From Paenibacillus polymyxa (lineage in GTDB: Bacteria > Bacillota > Bacilli > Paenibacillales > Paenibacillaceae): a DNA stretch of 64,000 nucleotides. The stretch covers positions 3,515,501-3,579,500 of the forward strand of contig NZ_CP049783.1 in assembly GCF_015710975.1 (NCBI RefSeq), read 5' to 3'. Position numbers and translations under genes: made by a program. Positions 7,556 through 15,095 of this stretch are shown in pieces; within the stretch, counting starts at the first letter, position 1, and every line of letters starts with the position of its first letter. Under the pieces are notes generated by a model that had not been told where the DNA came from, did not search any database, and worked only from the letters and a program-made list of their open reading frames with translations.

Positions 7556-8641
7556 TTATTTAAATAGTTTGCTGGCCCAGCGTATCCCTTTTTCGGCGAA
7601 CTTGGCGACTTTTCCACCTGCCCAGCTTCCCACTGTACCGCCAACGTATGCACCGACGGCTGCACCAACCGGACCGCCGATAGCACCGCCTACGGACCCC
7701 AAAACGACAGCACCGCCATAAGTTGCGGCAGTTTTGATCGCTACGTTAGAAGCAGATACAGCCACATCCGTTCCGGTAAGCTTCCCACTTTTCCATTTTC
7801 CAGCCAGACTGATGCCCTCGCCCACAATATTCATGGTGGCATTAATAGGGTACAGCTTTTTGGCGATCATGCCGGGAATTTGGCGGGTGGCTATGCCGTA
7901 ACGTCCTTTTTCCACCCCGGCGATAACGTTGCGCGTCCACTGAGGAAAGCTATTGGCTTTGTTGAATCCAAGGCCGAGCTTACCCATTTGAAGCTTTCCG
8001 GCTAAACGGTCAAAGCCCTTCAAACCTTTCATGACAATACCTGGTTTAGCGAATTGGCGGTTTATGCTTTTGCCCAAATTACGCATAAAAGCATTGTTAC
8101 CTTTGCCTTTCACCCATGCCGCATTATGTATAACCGCCCGAGTGGGATTTTTCAGACTTTTTTTGAATTCTACTGTTTTGGTGAGCACAAGTGTGGAAGC
8201 CAGACCGCTATAGATCGCTGTCCCGGCAAAGCCCAGTTGCCCCCGCCATTTATTGGCCTCTGACAGGCTGTTAATGGCTATATCTGCTGGATCGTTTCCT
8301 CTTTTTTCGGAAGATGCTCCTTCATTGCTCTTAATCTGCCCGCTCTGATTACCTTGGTTAACCCCTGTGTCTGCTTGGGTATCTGTTTCCTTGAATTTTA
8401 CTGCAATGGAACGCAACTCTGTGCTGACAGAACCGACCGTTTGAGTAAAAGCATCCATTTGTCCACGTGCTTTATGAAAATCCTGATAAAAGCGTTGCTG
8501 TGTCGTTCCTGCCCAGCTATTCTCTAGCATTTGAATTTGCTGTGACAGTTGTCCGCAAATTTGTGCTCCCAGTTCACGTGCCTGTGCGAACTGCCTGGAA
8601 ACCGCCTCTAGTTTCTCAGGAGGAACCATAATTTTAGCCAT
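7556..8641 (-). CDS. WXG100-headed protein with glycine-zipper C-terminus (putative T7SS effector)
   Basis: 361 residues from ATG 8641 (GAGGTGG just upstream; GTG 8650 lies inside that site). Residues 1-95 form a WXG100/ESAT-6-like helical hairpin with W43-A-G45 at the turn, the export signal of type VII secretion substrates. The middle (about 130-290) is basic and helical. The C-terminal 60 residues hold a run of G-G-A-I-G-G-P-V-G-A-A-V-G type glycine zippers, known from membrane-active proteins and effectors. No nuclease or deaminase motif was seen, so a pore-forming or membrane-targeting effector is the best guess. The T7SS machine genes are not in the window. Confidence 0.75.
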   Translation of the reverse strand: MAKIMVPPEKLEAVSRQFAQARELGAQICGQLSQQIQMLENSWAGTTQQRFYQDFHKARGQMDAFTQTVGSVSTELRSIAVKFKETDTQADTGVNQGNQSGQIKSNEGASSEKRGNDPADIAINSLSEANKWRGQLGFAGTAIYSGLASTLVLTKTVEFKKSLKNPTRAVIHNAAWVKGKGNNAFMRNLGKSINRQFAKPGIVMKGLKGFDRLAGKLQMGKLGLGFNKANSFPQWTRNVIAGVEKGRYGIATRQIPGMIAKKLYPINATMNIVGEGISLAGKWKSGKLTGTDVAVSASNVAIKTAATYGGAVVLGSVGGAIGGPVGAAVGAYVGGTVGSWAGGKVAKFAEKGIRWASKLFK

Positions 8642-8826
8642 GATGTCCACCTCGGATGATTAAAATAATTACTTAATATTTTAGTGATTCTAGCGGTGGT
8701 TAGCAAAAAAAGGAGGGGGTTTTTGTTAAAAATAAGTCATTTGTATGAGTTCATGAGGGGGTATAAGGGAAAATAGTAGGAGTTGTTATGATTCGAAATT
8801 CTTACATGTTACTCATAAAGAAGATG

Positions 8827-8874
8827 AAAAAAAGCCTCTCTGTTCAAATGGAGCTTTCCATAAGAATGAGAGGC
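8827..8874 (-). terminator. Terminator of the MORN-repeat gene
   Basis: On the minus strand, GCCTCTC pairs with GAGAGGC around an inner hairpin ATGGA/TCCAT and is followed by seven T. It lies downstream of the gene at 8917-9666. Between it and the WXG100 start (8642-8826) nothing else is recognised; the promoter of the leftward unit should lie there. Confidence 0.75.
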
Positions 8875-8916
8875 CATCATGCATAGAAGCTACTATATAA
8901 TGTGCGACACTCTAGC

Positions 8917-9666
8917 TTATTTTAAAGGAACCTGCTTGGACAGCTTTTCAAACTGCTGCAAGTGAGGGGTGATCTTGGCGGTAATCCCTTTGAGATATTT
9001 GATGGCCGCTTGTCTTTGACGTTCTTTGGTTGCGACCTCTTCAGGGAACATGGAGTATTCCTTTTGAACGGAGCCATTTTTATAATTTACGGAGAAAAGC
9101 TCTCCTTGCTGCCACCTTTGGACCAGATCCTGATTACTGTGCAAAATATTTAGCACTTCTTTGCCATTTTTATAAGTAAAGCTGTAGTCTGGATCGGCTA
9201 CAGCATGGATCACTTGGTAGCCGTTCTGTAATCCATTGTTCTGAAAAGTACCGACTTGGATTTCATTCGAACGTATCGTTCCGTCCGTTTGCGTCACTTT
9301 ATCAGTCTGCGTACCCTTGCCACTTATGGTGTCATTGCTCCACGTTCCGCTATATACGACTTTATGATGTTGTCCATCTGCATCCGTGTATTGATTTATA
9401 TATTTCCCAGTACCTGATCGCTTGCCATTCACAAAATCACCCGAATACTGCTTATATTCGCTCCATTTGATCGTACCGCGCCCGTGTGGCTGACCATTCT
9501 CAACCTCTCCATAGTAAGTAGCCTGCCCGGATAACTGAAGCAATTCCTTGGTTGCAGCTGCATTCGCTGCAGGTATATTTACCAACAGCGCTCCAGAAAT
9601 CAGCGATGCAGACACCATAATAGGCAGGGACAAAGCCTTTCCTTTTTGCCAAAGTTTTTGCATCAT
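8917..9666 (-). CDS. Secreted MORN-repeat protein
   Basis: 249 residues with a Sec signal peptide (K-L-W-Q-K-G-K, a hydrophobic core to about residue 30, cleavage near A-N-A-A). Four MORN-like units follow: Y-Y-G-E-V-E-N-G-Q-P-H-G-R-G, Y-S-G-D-F-V-N-G-K-R-S-G-T-G, Y-S-G-T-W-S-N-D-T-I-S-G-K-G and V-G-T-F-Q-N-N-G-L-Q-N-G-Y. The C-terminal 60 residues are a charged helix. MORN repeats form a beta sheet used for binding; the partner is unknown. The ribosome binding site AAAGGGGAG precedes two adjacent ATGs (9666 and 9663). It is transcribed divergently from the ZipA-like gene. Confidence 0.78.
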   Translation of the reverse strand: MMQKLWQKGKALSLPIMVSASLISGALLVNIPAANAAATKELLQLSGQATYYGEVENGQPHGRGTIKWSEYKQYSGDFVNGKRSGTGKYINQYTDADGQHHKVVYSGTWSNDTISGKGTQTDKVTQTDGTIRSNEIQVGTFQNNGLQNGYQVIHAVADPDYSFTYKNGKEVLNILHSNQDLVQRWQQGELFSVNYKNGSVQKEYSMFPEEVATKERQRQAAIKYLKGITAKITPHLQQFEKLSKQVPLK

Positions 9667-9750
9667 GAGTTCTCCCCTTTCGAAGCTTTGAGTTTCTACG
9701 AATCATGTTCAACGACCCAGCACTTTTAACCTATTTTGTGCTTGGTGGTT

Positions 9751-9788
9751 TATAGTTTAATATAGATTGAGAATTATAGGAAACTATA
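9751..9788. promoter_or_regulatory. Inverted repeat in the divergent MORN/ZipA-like promoter region
   Basis: TATAGTTT (9751-9758) and AAACTATA (9781-9788) form a perfect 8-bp inverted repeat with 22 nt between, in the 154-bp region between divergent genes. It may be an operator or overlapping promoter elements. Confidence 0.3.
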
Positions 9789-9820
9789 AAGTAAAAAATA
9801 GGTAATAAGGAGGAGGGATT

Positions 9821-10747
9821 TTGATTTTACCTGAATGTGGAAGTGAGGATGTATCGAGCATCCTTGCCGTAGAGTTGGTACAGAAGCCTGTGAAGACCAT
9901 AAAAGGAATCCATCAAGTGGAGCCAGATGCTAATATCTATTGGCTGATTGATGTGGAATTCAGTGGTTTTACGTTGTCAGATGAAGATATTTTGCAATTG
10001 CTTAAGGGGTATATTGTGTATGGGCATGTCCATGATTTGCAGATATGGACTAGTGTGGGACGCAGACCGGCAGGCGAATGCCATTATGATAAAATCTGTA
10101 TTTGTATGGATATATTCGATAATGTAGAGATGCAGATTCGATGGGAAGAAGCCAAGGTTACTGACTTTATGAACACACTGCCAGCGCGATTTGAGGAGAA
10201 GGGTACCGTTCGTGTGCTTCCTCGGGAGGACGCTGCTCATGCACGTGCAAAAGCGGAAAAACTTCAAGCATTTGTAGATCAGGAAGGTGAGAGGGAACAC
10301 ACTGTCATGCTTAGGCTGGTAGCAGATCAAGGTCAATCTTACCGTGGAGTGGACATCTGGGATGTCATGCTCAGCCTTGGAATGGAGTGGGGAGATATGG
10401 ATATTTTCCATGCACACCATCACGGTCCGGGAGGCTATGATGAACTATTTAGCGTACATACGGGAACCGATCCCGGCTTCTTTTGGTTGAGTACACTCGC
10501 AGAGGATCGCTTTGCAGATTTGATTTTCAGTATGGATGCGGTACGAACGGTGCAGCCGCAAGCTGTGTTTGAGGCGATGTGGAAAGGTGCCGAATATGCG
10601 CGCGCCAGACTCGGTGGGACATTAGTGAATGAACAGGAGCTGCCAGCTGTACAGGAAGACTATCTGCGCCAGATTCAAGAGATGGAAGACCGCTTAAGTG
10701 AGTTTGGTTGTAGAGCAGGCGAGGATGTTGTGATGTTTCTATTCTAG
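9821..10747 (+). CDS. Cytosolic protein with ZipA C-terminal-like domain
   Basis: 308 residues from TTG 9821, just after AAGGAGGAGGG (9807-9817). The N-terminal 150 residues are an unrecognised alpha/beta region. Residues about 160-295 match the pattern of the ZipA FtsZ-binding domain: M-L-R-L-V-A...Y-R-G-V-D-I-W-D-V-M-L-S-L-G-M, then W-G-D-M-D-I-F-H-A-H-H, E-L-F-S-V-H-T-G-T-D-P-G-F-F, A-R-A-R-L-G-G-T-L-V-N-E-Q and Y-L-R-Q-I. There is no N-terminal membrane anchor, unlike ZipA of Gammaproteobacteria. The gene is followed at 20 nt by a DUF1963 gene, so an operon is likely. Whether it touches FtsZ is unknown. Confidence 0.72.
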   Translation: MILPECGSEDVSSILAVELVQKPVKTIKGIHQVEPDANIYWLIDVEFSGFTLSDEDILQLLKGYIVYGHVHDLQIWTSVGRRPAGECHYDKICICMDIFDNVEMQIRWEEAKVTDFMNTLPARFEEKGTVRVLPREDAAHARAKAEKLQAFVDQEGEREHTVMLRLVADQGQSYRGVDIWDVMLSLGMEWGDMDIFHAHHHGPGGYDELFSVHTGTDPGFFWLSTLAEDRFADLIFSMDAVRTVQPQAVFEAMWKGAEYARARLGGTLVNEQELPAVQEDYLRQIQEMEDRLSEFGCRAGEDVVMFLF

Positions 10748-10767
10748 GTTAGAAAGGAGTGATTTCG

Positions 10768-11469
10768 TTGTCCAGCAACTCCATTGAGAAGCTAAGAACG
10801 ATTCTAAGACGTAAAGCTACTATTTTCCATACAGGGGGACGCAGACCGTCGGGTTCCCTTGATCAGAGCTGGATCGGTAGAGTCACAGTAGCTTTACCGA
10901 CAGAGGAACAGCCGATTGATGTACAGGGAAATGTTATGGCTCCGATCATGCAATTGTATCTGCCTGCTATGCCTTTTGTTCCTCAAGCTATACTTGATAT
11001 CAAGCTGTTGACAGTCTTCCTGTCTCCCGATGTACTGGATCATGAGGATATGGAAGGATATATGTGTATTCGTGAGTATACGTCGGTAGAGGATTTGGTT
11101 GAAAAAGATTTTGGTCCGGCATTTATGCAAATCAAAGCATTTCCGCTGTTCCCCGAGCTCAAAGAGAATGATTATCCAGTCTGGGATGGGGAAGATATTC
11201 CTGAGGAATACGGCGATGCCCTCAATGATATGGACGAGGAGGAGCCCGACTATTTTGAGGACATCGTAGAGGACATATATGCGGTTCACAAAATGGGTGG
11301 CTATCCCAGCTTTATTCAATCGGGCATCGACTTTGGCGAAGGCTGTGAATTTGTGTTTCAGATTGCGTCAGATGCCAAAGCCGAATTGAATATTGTCGAT
11401 GGGGGTAGCTTTTATTTTGCCAAGCATCAAAATGAAGGAACCTGGCGAGGTTACTTTGATTTTTATTAA
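10768..11469 (+). CDS. DUF1963 / YwqG-like protein
   Basis: A soluble 233-residue protein with the DUF1963 signature near its C-terminus: H-K-M-G-G-Y-P-S-F-I-Q, then F-V-F-Q-I-A-S-D and G-G-S-F-Y-F-A-K-H. TTG 10768 is chosen because AAAGGAG lies 8 nt upstream; GTG 10759 is inside that site. DUF1963 proteins such as YwqG often accompany polymorphic-toxin loci in Bacillales, but their biochemical role is not known. It is cotranscribed with the ZipA-like gene and meets the minus-strand gene at 11475 tail to tail with only 5 nt between. Confidence 0.78.
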   Translation: MSSNSIEKLRTILRRKATIFHTGGRRPSGSLDQSWIGRVTVALPTEEQPIDVQGNVMAPIMQLYLPAMPFVPQAILDIKLLTVFLSPDVLDHEDMEGYMCIREYTSVEDLVEKDFGPAFMQIKAFPLFPELKENDYPVWDGEDIPEEYGDALNDMDEEEPDYFEDIVEDIYAVHKMGGYPSFIQSGIDFGEGCEFVFQIASDAKAELNIVDGGSFYFAKHQNEGTWRGYFDFY

Positions 11470-11474
11470 TAAGC

Positions 11475-12206
11475 TCATGTAGGGAAGAGCCTGGAAGCGA
11501 TCGTTTTGTACAGCATGGTTCGAATACTTTTGAGTCTATCGAAGTTTTCCTGAAAAGTAACTCCGGCATGTTGTTGCAAGCCTTCTTCGAAATCTTTTTT
11601 ATAATGGAGCATAGCTTCCGGGTAAAGGCCAATGATATGAATTTGATTCCATGTCGGAAAGGCGTCATGATGGTGCCACACTTCCAATGTTTCAAGGGCA
11701 ATCATCATGTAGCACCACTTTTTATGCTCAAGAATGTTTCGCATGGCAGGGCCGTTATTGTGAATCATAATGTGCCGAAATTCATCCAAATATGGGGCTT
11801 GCACATCTACATATTCAACAGCAAAAAAGGGCTTGAATGCACGCCGCTGTACATGTTGCGGTGGTGTGGGGTAATTCGATTGGGGCGTGCTGATCATCAA
11901 TTCGCTGCGTACCTCTATTTCTATTGGGAAGCCTGTCAGCTGTTGCTTTAACTTCACATATTGCTCGGCGACCGATTTGCTTTCAACTTGTAGAAGCAGC
12001 AGGAAGTTCCATGAATCGAATTCTCCGCGCTTTTCTGCCGTCAATCTGAATCTGTAGACTTCATAGCCTTGGATCGTATGCTCAACCATACATTGTTCCA
12101 AAAATGGTTTGACATTTATATTAAAATATTGAATGTACCGTGACATGGATAATTTAGGAATACGATAGCTTTCAGCCAGATAGAGTTGGTGATCAACAGA
12201 CTGCAT
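11475..12206 (-). CDS. Unrecognised 243-residue protein
   Basis: Start ATG 12206 with AAGGGAG 7 nt upstream. It has no signal or membrane segment. The sequence looks like two repeated alpha/beta halves, each with long amphipathic helices (E-S-K-S-V-A-E-Q-Y-V-K-L-K and Y-P-E-A-M-L-H-Y-K-K-D-F-E-E-G-L), as in dimeric alpha-beta-barrel folds, but no family signature was recognised. It is a single gene facing left between two rightward units, inside the accessory island. Confidence 0.55.
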   Translation of the reverse strand: MQSVDHQLYLAESYRIPKLSMSRYIQYFNINVKPFLEQCMVEHTIQGYEVYRFRLTAEKRGEFDSWNFLLLLQVESKSVAEQYVKLKQQLTGFPIEIEVRSELMISTPQSNYPTPPQHVQRRAFKPFFAVEYVDVQAPYLDEFRHIMIHNNGPAMRNILEHKKWCYMMIALETLEVWHHHDAFPTWNQIHIIGLYPEAMLHYKKDFEEGLQQHAGVTFQENFDRLKSIRTMLYKTIASRLFPT

Positions 12207-12338
12207 GACCAATCTCCCTTCTGTTTTATATTAGACTATCCTATCTTATCATTTGTTTATAATTTTCCATACATTGTCATGTTCAGTGTGAAACGATATA
12301 CTCGTAATTTAGAAACTATTGAAATGAGGTAAAAAGAT

Positions 12339-12815
12339 ATGAATGTTTTAGGTCAGTTAGGATCTGCTATCCAGAGCAGCCTATTTATTCAATCCGAACT
12401 GAAGAAAGCACATGCATTGATTCAAAAGCACGACCTGCCTGTAGAGCAGGTGGAAGATGATTTTCACAAGCAAATTATCTTGCTGGAGCAATATGCTGGC
12501 ACTCGCATTTTTCAGCAAGGGCTTGCCAGATACAAAGTAATCAATGCAATGCTTATGATCCTATCTGTGATTATATTGCTGGCAGCAGTTATCGTTGCAG
12601 TGGTGGAATATTTGCAGCCGGAGCGGCATCTGCTGCAAGTGTTGGCGAATGCCATGTTTGACCACTGGGTTCCCTCTATTACGATACTTAGTGTTGTATT
12701 TGTGGGTGTGATCGTTCTTGCCATCGTGAGAAATGTTTATGCCAGACGATTACATACGCGTGTGCTGGATCGGTCCTGGCAGGCCATTTTCCATCATGTG
12801 GACAAACGAGGATAA
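12339..12815 (+). CDS. Small two-pass membrane protein
   Basis: 158 residues. An amphipathic N-terminal 65 residues is followed by two strong membrane segments (about 68-92 and 112-133) and a short basic cytosolic tail (R-N-V-Y-A-R-R-L). AATGAGGT precedes ATG 12339. It is the first of three closely spaced genes of the island (next at 12862 and 13374). The family is unknown. Confidence 0.6.
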   Translation: MNVLGQLGSAIQSSLFIQSELKKAHALIQKHDLPVEQVEDDFHKQIILLEQYAGTRIFQQGLARYKVINAMLMILSVIILLAAVIVAVVEYLQPERHLLQVLANAMFDHWVPSITILSVVFVGVIVLAIVRNVYARRLHTRVLDRSWQAIFHHVDKRG

Positions 12816-12861
12816 AGAGTAGCTGTAGAAGATTGGCATATCAGTTTAAGGAGTGGCAGCA

Positions 12862-13329
12862 ATGAATGACTGGGAATCGGGCATCATTCAAGTTGATAAT
12901 GAGCATGCGATTTATTCTTCTTTAACAGAAGAGCAGTTGTTAGAGACCGATTTGTACACGAAATATTTTCATTCTGTAAGAAAGCTAGGGAATGATTACA
13001 TTTGGTATCATTTTGATCAGGTTCCTTTGCTGCACCGGTATTTTTTTGTGTCTGTATGCTTTAAGGATACGAGTCTAGTGGTTGTGGAGATTTCACTCCA
13101 AGGCAATGAATTTCCAACTTCATGGGATAATTGGTCTGAAGAAGGGGAAAGAAAGCGTCAAAGGGAGCATGATCGTTTGTTACAACAACATTTGTCCGTA
13201 AAGCCAAACTATCGTCAAACCAAGCCTTACCCCTATATGGAATATGAACTTGACTGGGGGAAAATCTCTTCTTATTTTGACCCGCGGTCGGGAAATACGG
13301 CCGTTGCTTTTAAGTATAAAGGTGAATAG
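12862..13329 (+). CDS. Unrecognised 155-residue soluble protein
   Basis: Start ATG 12862 with AAGGAG 8 nt upstream; GTG 12853 would begin inside the ribosome binding site. The product is acidic and aromatic-rich (D-Y-I-W-Y-H-F-D, E-E-G-E-R-K-R-Q-R-E), with no signal peptide. The size and composition resemble immunity-type proteins common next to WXG100/LXG effectors, but no named immunity domain is recognised. Confidence 0.55.
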   Translation: MNDWESGIIQVDNEHAIYSSLTEEQLLETDLYTKYFHSVRKLGNDYIWYHFDQVPLLHRYFFVSVCFKDTSLVVVEISLQGNEFPTSWDNWSEEGERKRQREHDRLLQQHLSVKPNYRQTKPYPYMEYELDWGKISSYFDPRSGNTAVAFKYKGE

Positions 13330-13373
13330 CGATCTTGTAGGTGAGACTGTTGGGATAAGTAAGGAGAAGTGTG

Positions 13374-14168
13374 ATGGATAAAAAAGCAAAGAAAATACTC
13401 ATGAACACTTTCTGGTCCAGCGGCTGGAAGCAGGAGCGAGGACCCTTTTCGGGTGAGGATTTTGAATATGCCAAAAGCAAGGGCTTGATGTTCGATCCGA
13501 TCACCATTACACATGATGAGATGATAAAAAGGTTATATGAGCTGCATCAGCAAAAGGCTACAAAAGAGCGAGTGGCAGCGGCGTTTCTGCACAGTCTTTC
13601 CACGAAAAAGGTTCATTTGCGAAGCGCCTTATCGAGCTGGGCATTAACCGCAAAACTGCCTATGCATACCTATGGGGAGCGACCTGTCGTCCTGCCCAAT
13701 TACAGCAGCTGTGGGGATTGTAATTTTCATAAACTAATGTCCGATAAGGAATACGTCAATAAGGATTTGAATGTGCTGAATTTTGAACGGATCAAATGGG
13801 GCGGTATTCGGCTGAATCACCTTCTTTACTGCTGGATGGACCTTGAATTGTTTAGTCAAGAAGAGGAGTTCCAGGTTTCGGATGAGGATCTGGCTATCCT
13901 TCATAACATGCTGGAAGCCGTTCAGGACTGTGAGGCTCAGAATGGTGCGCGGCAATTGGAGAAGCGCTGGAAAGATGTGTTCCCATCCAGCAAAAATGAA
14001 CGCGACGTGGTTATGGAGGTATGGGGATATGCTGGCTTGCTGGCACCACGGGACACACCTCGTAGACGCCGCGGCGGCAATGATGATTTTTATTCGGTAG
14101 CAGCCTGGCAAGGAGATGACGGATACTCCCAGGAAGCGCTGGACTATTATTTTGGTACGTTTTTATAA
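13374..14168 (+). CDS. Unrecognised 264-residue protein with C-x-x-C
   Basis: Start ATG 13374, 7 nt after AAGGAG. The N-terminal region (K-K-I-L-M-N-T-F-W-S-S-G-W-K) is helical. A C-G-D-C motif near residue 113 could bind metal, and a basic patch R-R-R-R-G-G lies near residue 244. No family is recognised. It ends the island; the nitrate block begins about 25 nt downstream with a tandem NreC-type box. Confidence 0.5.
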   Translation: MDKKAKKILMNTFWSSGWKQERGPFSGEDFEYAKSKGLMFDPITITHDEMIKRLYELHQQKATKERVAAAFLHSLSTKKVHLRSALSSWALTAKLPMHTYGERPVVLPNYSSCGDCNFHKLMSDKEYVNKDLNVLNFERIKWGGIRLNHLLYCWMDLELFSQEEEFQVSDEDLAILHNMLEAVQDCEAQNGARQLEKRWKDVFPSSKNERDVVMEVWGYAGLLAPRDTPRRRRGGNDDFYSVAAWQGDDGYSQEALDYYFGTFL

Positions 14169-14193
14169 AGAAAGTGAAGGTTTATCTTCAGGT

Positions 14194-14259
14194 TAGGCTA
14201 TTCCCCCAAACAAAAAAGGGAACTCCCTGATTGGTTCAATTGGACAGAATACTTAGAAT
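14194..14259 (+). promoter_or_regulatory. NreC-type promoter A (ywiC unit)
   Basis: AAGGGAACTCCCTG (14216-14229) fits the known NreC palindrome TAGGG-N4-CCCTA. A second, weaker box TAGGCTATTCCCCC begins exactly 22 bp upstream (14194). The -10 candidate TAGAAT (14254-14259) follows the final CCCT after 25 nt, and no good -35 is present, as expected for an activator-dependent promoter. The same geometry recurs at the other three nitrate-block promoters. Confidence 0.7.
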
Positions 14260-14298
14260 TAAAGTAGGGTGAAAAATTGAATTTTGGGGGAATGGATG

Positions 14299-14361
14299 AT
14301 GAGTCGATTAACCGAAGCTATAAAGATGTTACACATTGTGAAAAAAGGATCAAGGCTTTGA
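14299..14361 (+). CDS. 20-codon leader ORF, related to the ric 5' end
   Basis: ATG 14299 (also ATG 14296) follows GGGGGA by about 8 nt and opens a 20-codon frame ending TGA 14359-14361. Its first residues M-S-R-L-T-E copy the start of ric (M-S-Q-L-T-E). Its stop overlaps the TTG proposed as the ywiC start (TTGA), a classic coupling arrangement. It may be a translated leader or a relic of a duplicated promoter segment. Confidence 0.4.
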   Translation: MSRLTEAIKMLHIVKKGSRL

Positions 14362-15080
14362 AAGGGATCAGTAGATACATCCCCAATCAGCATGGAGCCT
14401 GGGCAATGCTCATTCTTCCATTTTTGTTTGGCTTAGCTGCTTCTCCAAAACAATTCATTCATATACCTCTATTCGTATGCTGGTTTTTTATCTATTTATT
14501 TAGTTTTCCTGTTCTTCAATGGATCAAAACGGGAAACAGTAAAAGATACCGTAAACCTGTTGTTATATACGGAGCAATACTCCTTCCTCTTTTGGCTTCT
14601 CTAGTATGGGTTAAACCTGCGTTGATCTGGTACGGAGTTCTGCTCCTGTTCTTTTTTATGGCTAATATGTATTACGCCAAAATGAAGAATGAGCGTGCTT
14701 TGTTAAATGACATTACCGCGATTCTGCTTTTCTGTTCTTTTATATACCCTGTTGTTCATATTGGAGAAGGTGGAGATTGGACATTAACCACAGAGCTATT
14801 TTTGCTGTTGGTATGTTATTTCATAGGAACGGCTCTTTATGTTAAAACGATCATCCGTGAAAGAAAAAATCCACGTTACTATTATGCGTCTATTATCTAT
14901 CATCTGATCATTGTGCTGTTGGCCGCCTGGATCAAGGTGTTTTTGGTTATTCCATTTTTAATTTTGTTCATACGAGCTATATGGCTTCCTAAATTCGAGT
15001 TAAAGGCAAAGCATGTAGGCATGGCTGAAATTGGATTTTCATTGATGCTCTATGTATCTGTGCTGTTGTTATATTTTTAA
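14358..15080 (+). CDS. ywiC: YwiC-like membrane protein
   Basis: The conserved part begins R-Y-I-P-N-Q-H-G-A-W-A-M-L, the hallmark N-terminus of YwiC-family proteins, followed by about seven or eight membrane helices. In B. subtilis ywiC sits beside narK and fnr; its role is unknown but tied to anaerobic/nitrate genes. The frame stays open upstream to TTG 14277, but TTG 14358 puts the start just before the conserved segment and overlaps the leader ORF stop (TTGA), so it is preferred, giving 240 residues. It is first in the unit ywiC, radical SAM, hemY under promoter A. Confidence 0.8.
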   Translation: MKGISRYIPNQHGAWAMLILPFLFGLAASPKQFIHIPLFVCWFFIYLFSFPVLQWIKTGNSKRYRKPVVIYGAILLPLLASLVWVKPALIWYGVLLLFFFMANMYYAKMKNERALLNDITAILLFCSFIYPVVHIGEGGDWTLTTELFLLLVCYFIGTALYVKTIIRERKNPRYYYASIIYHLIIVLLAAWIKVFLVIPFLILFIRAIWLPKFELKAKHVGMAEIGFSLMLYVSVLLLYF

Positions 15081-15095
15081 AAAGGAGAGACATCA

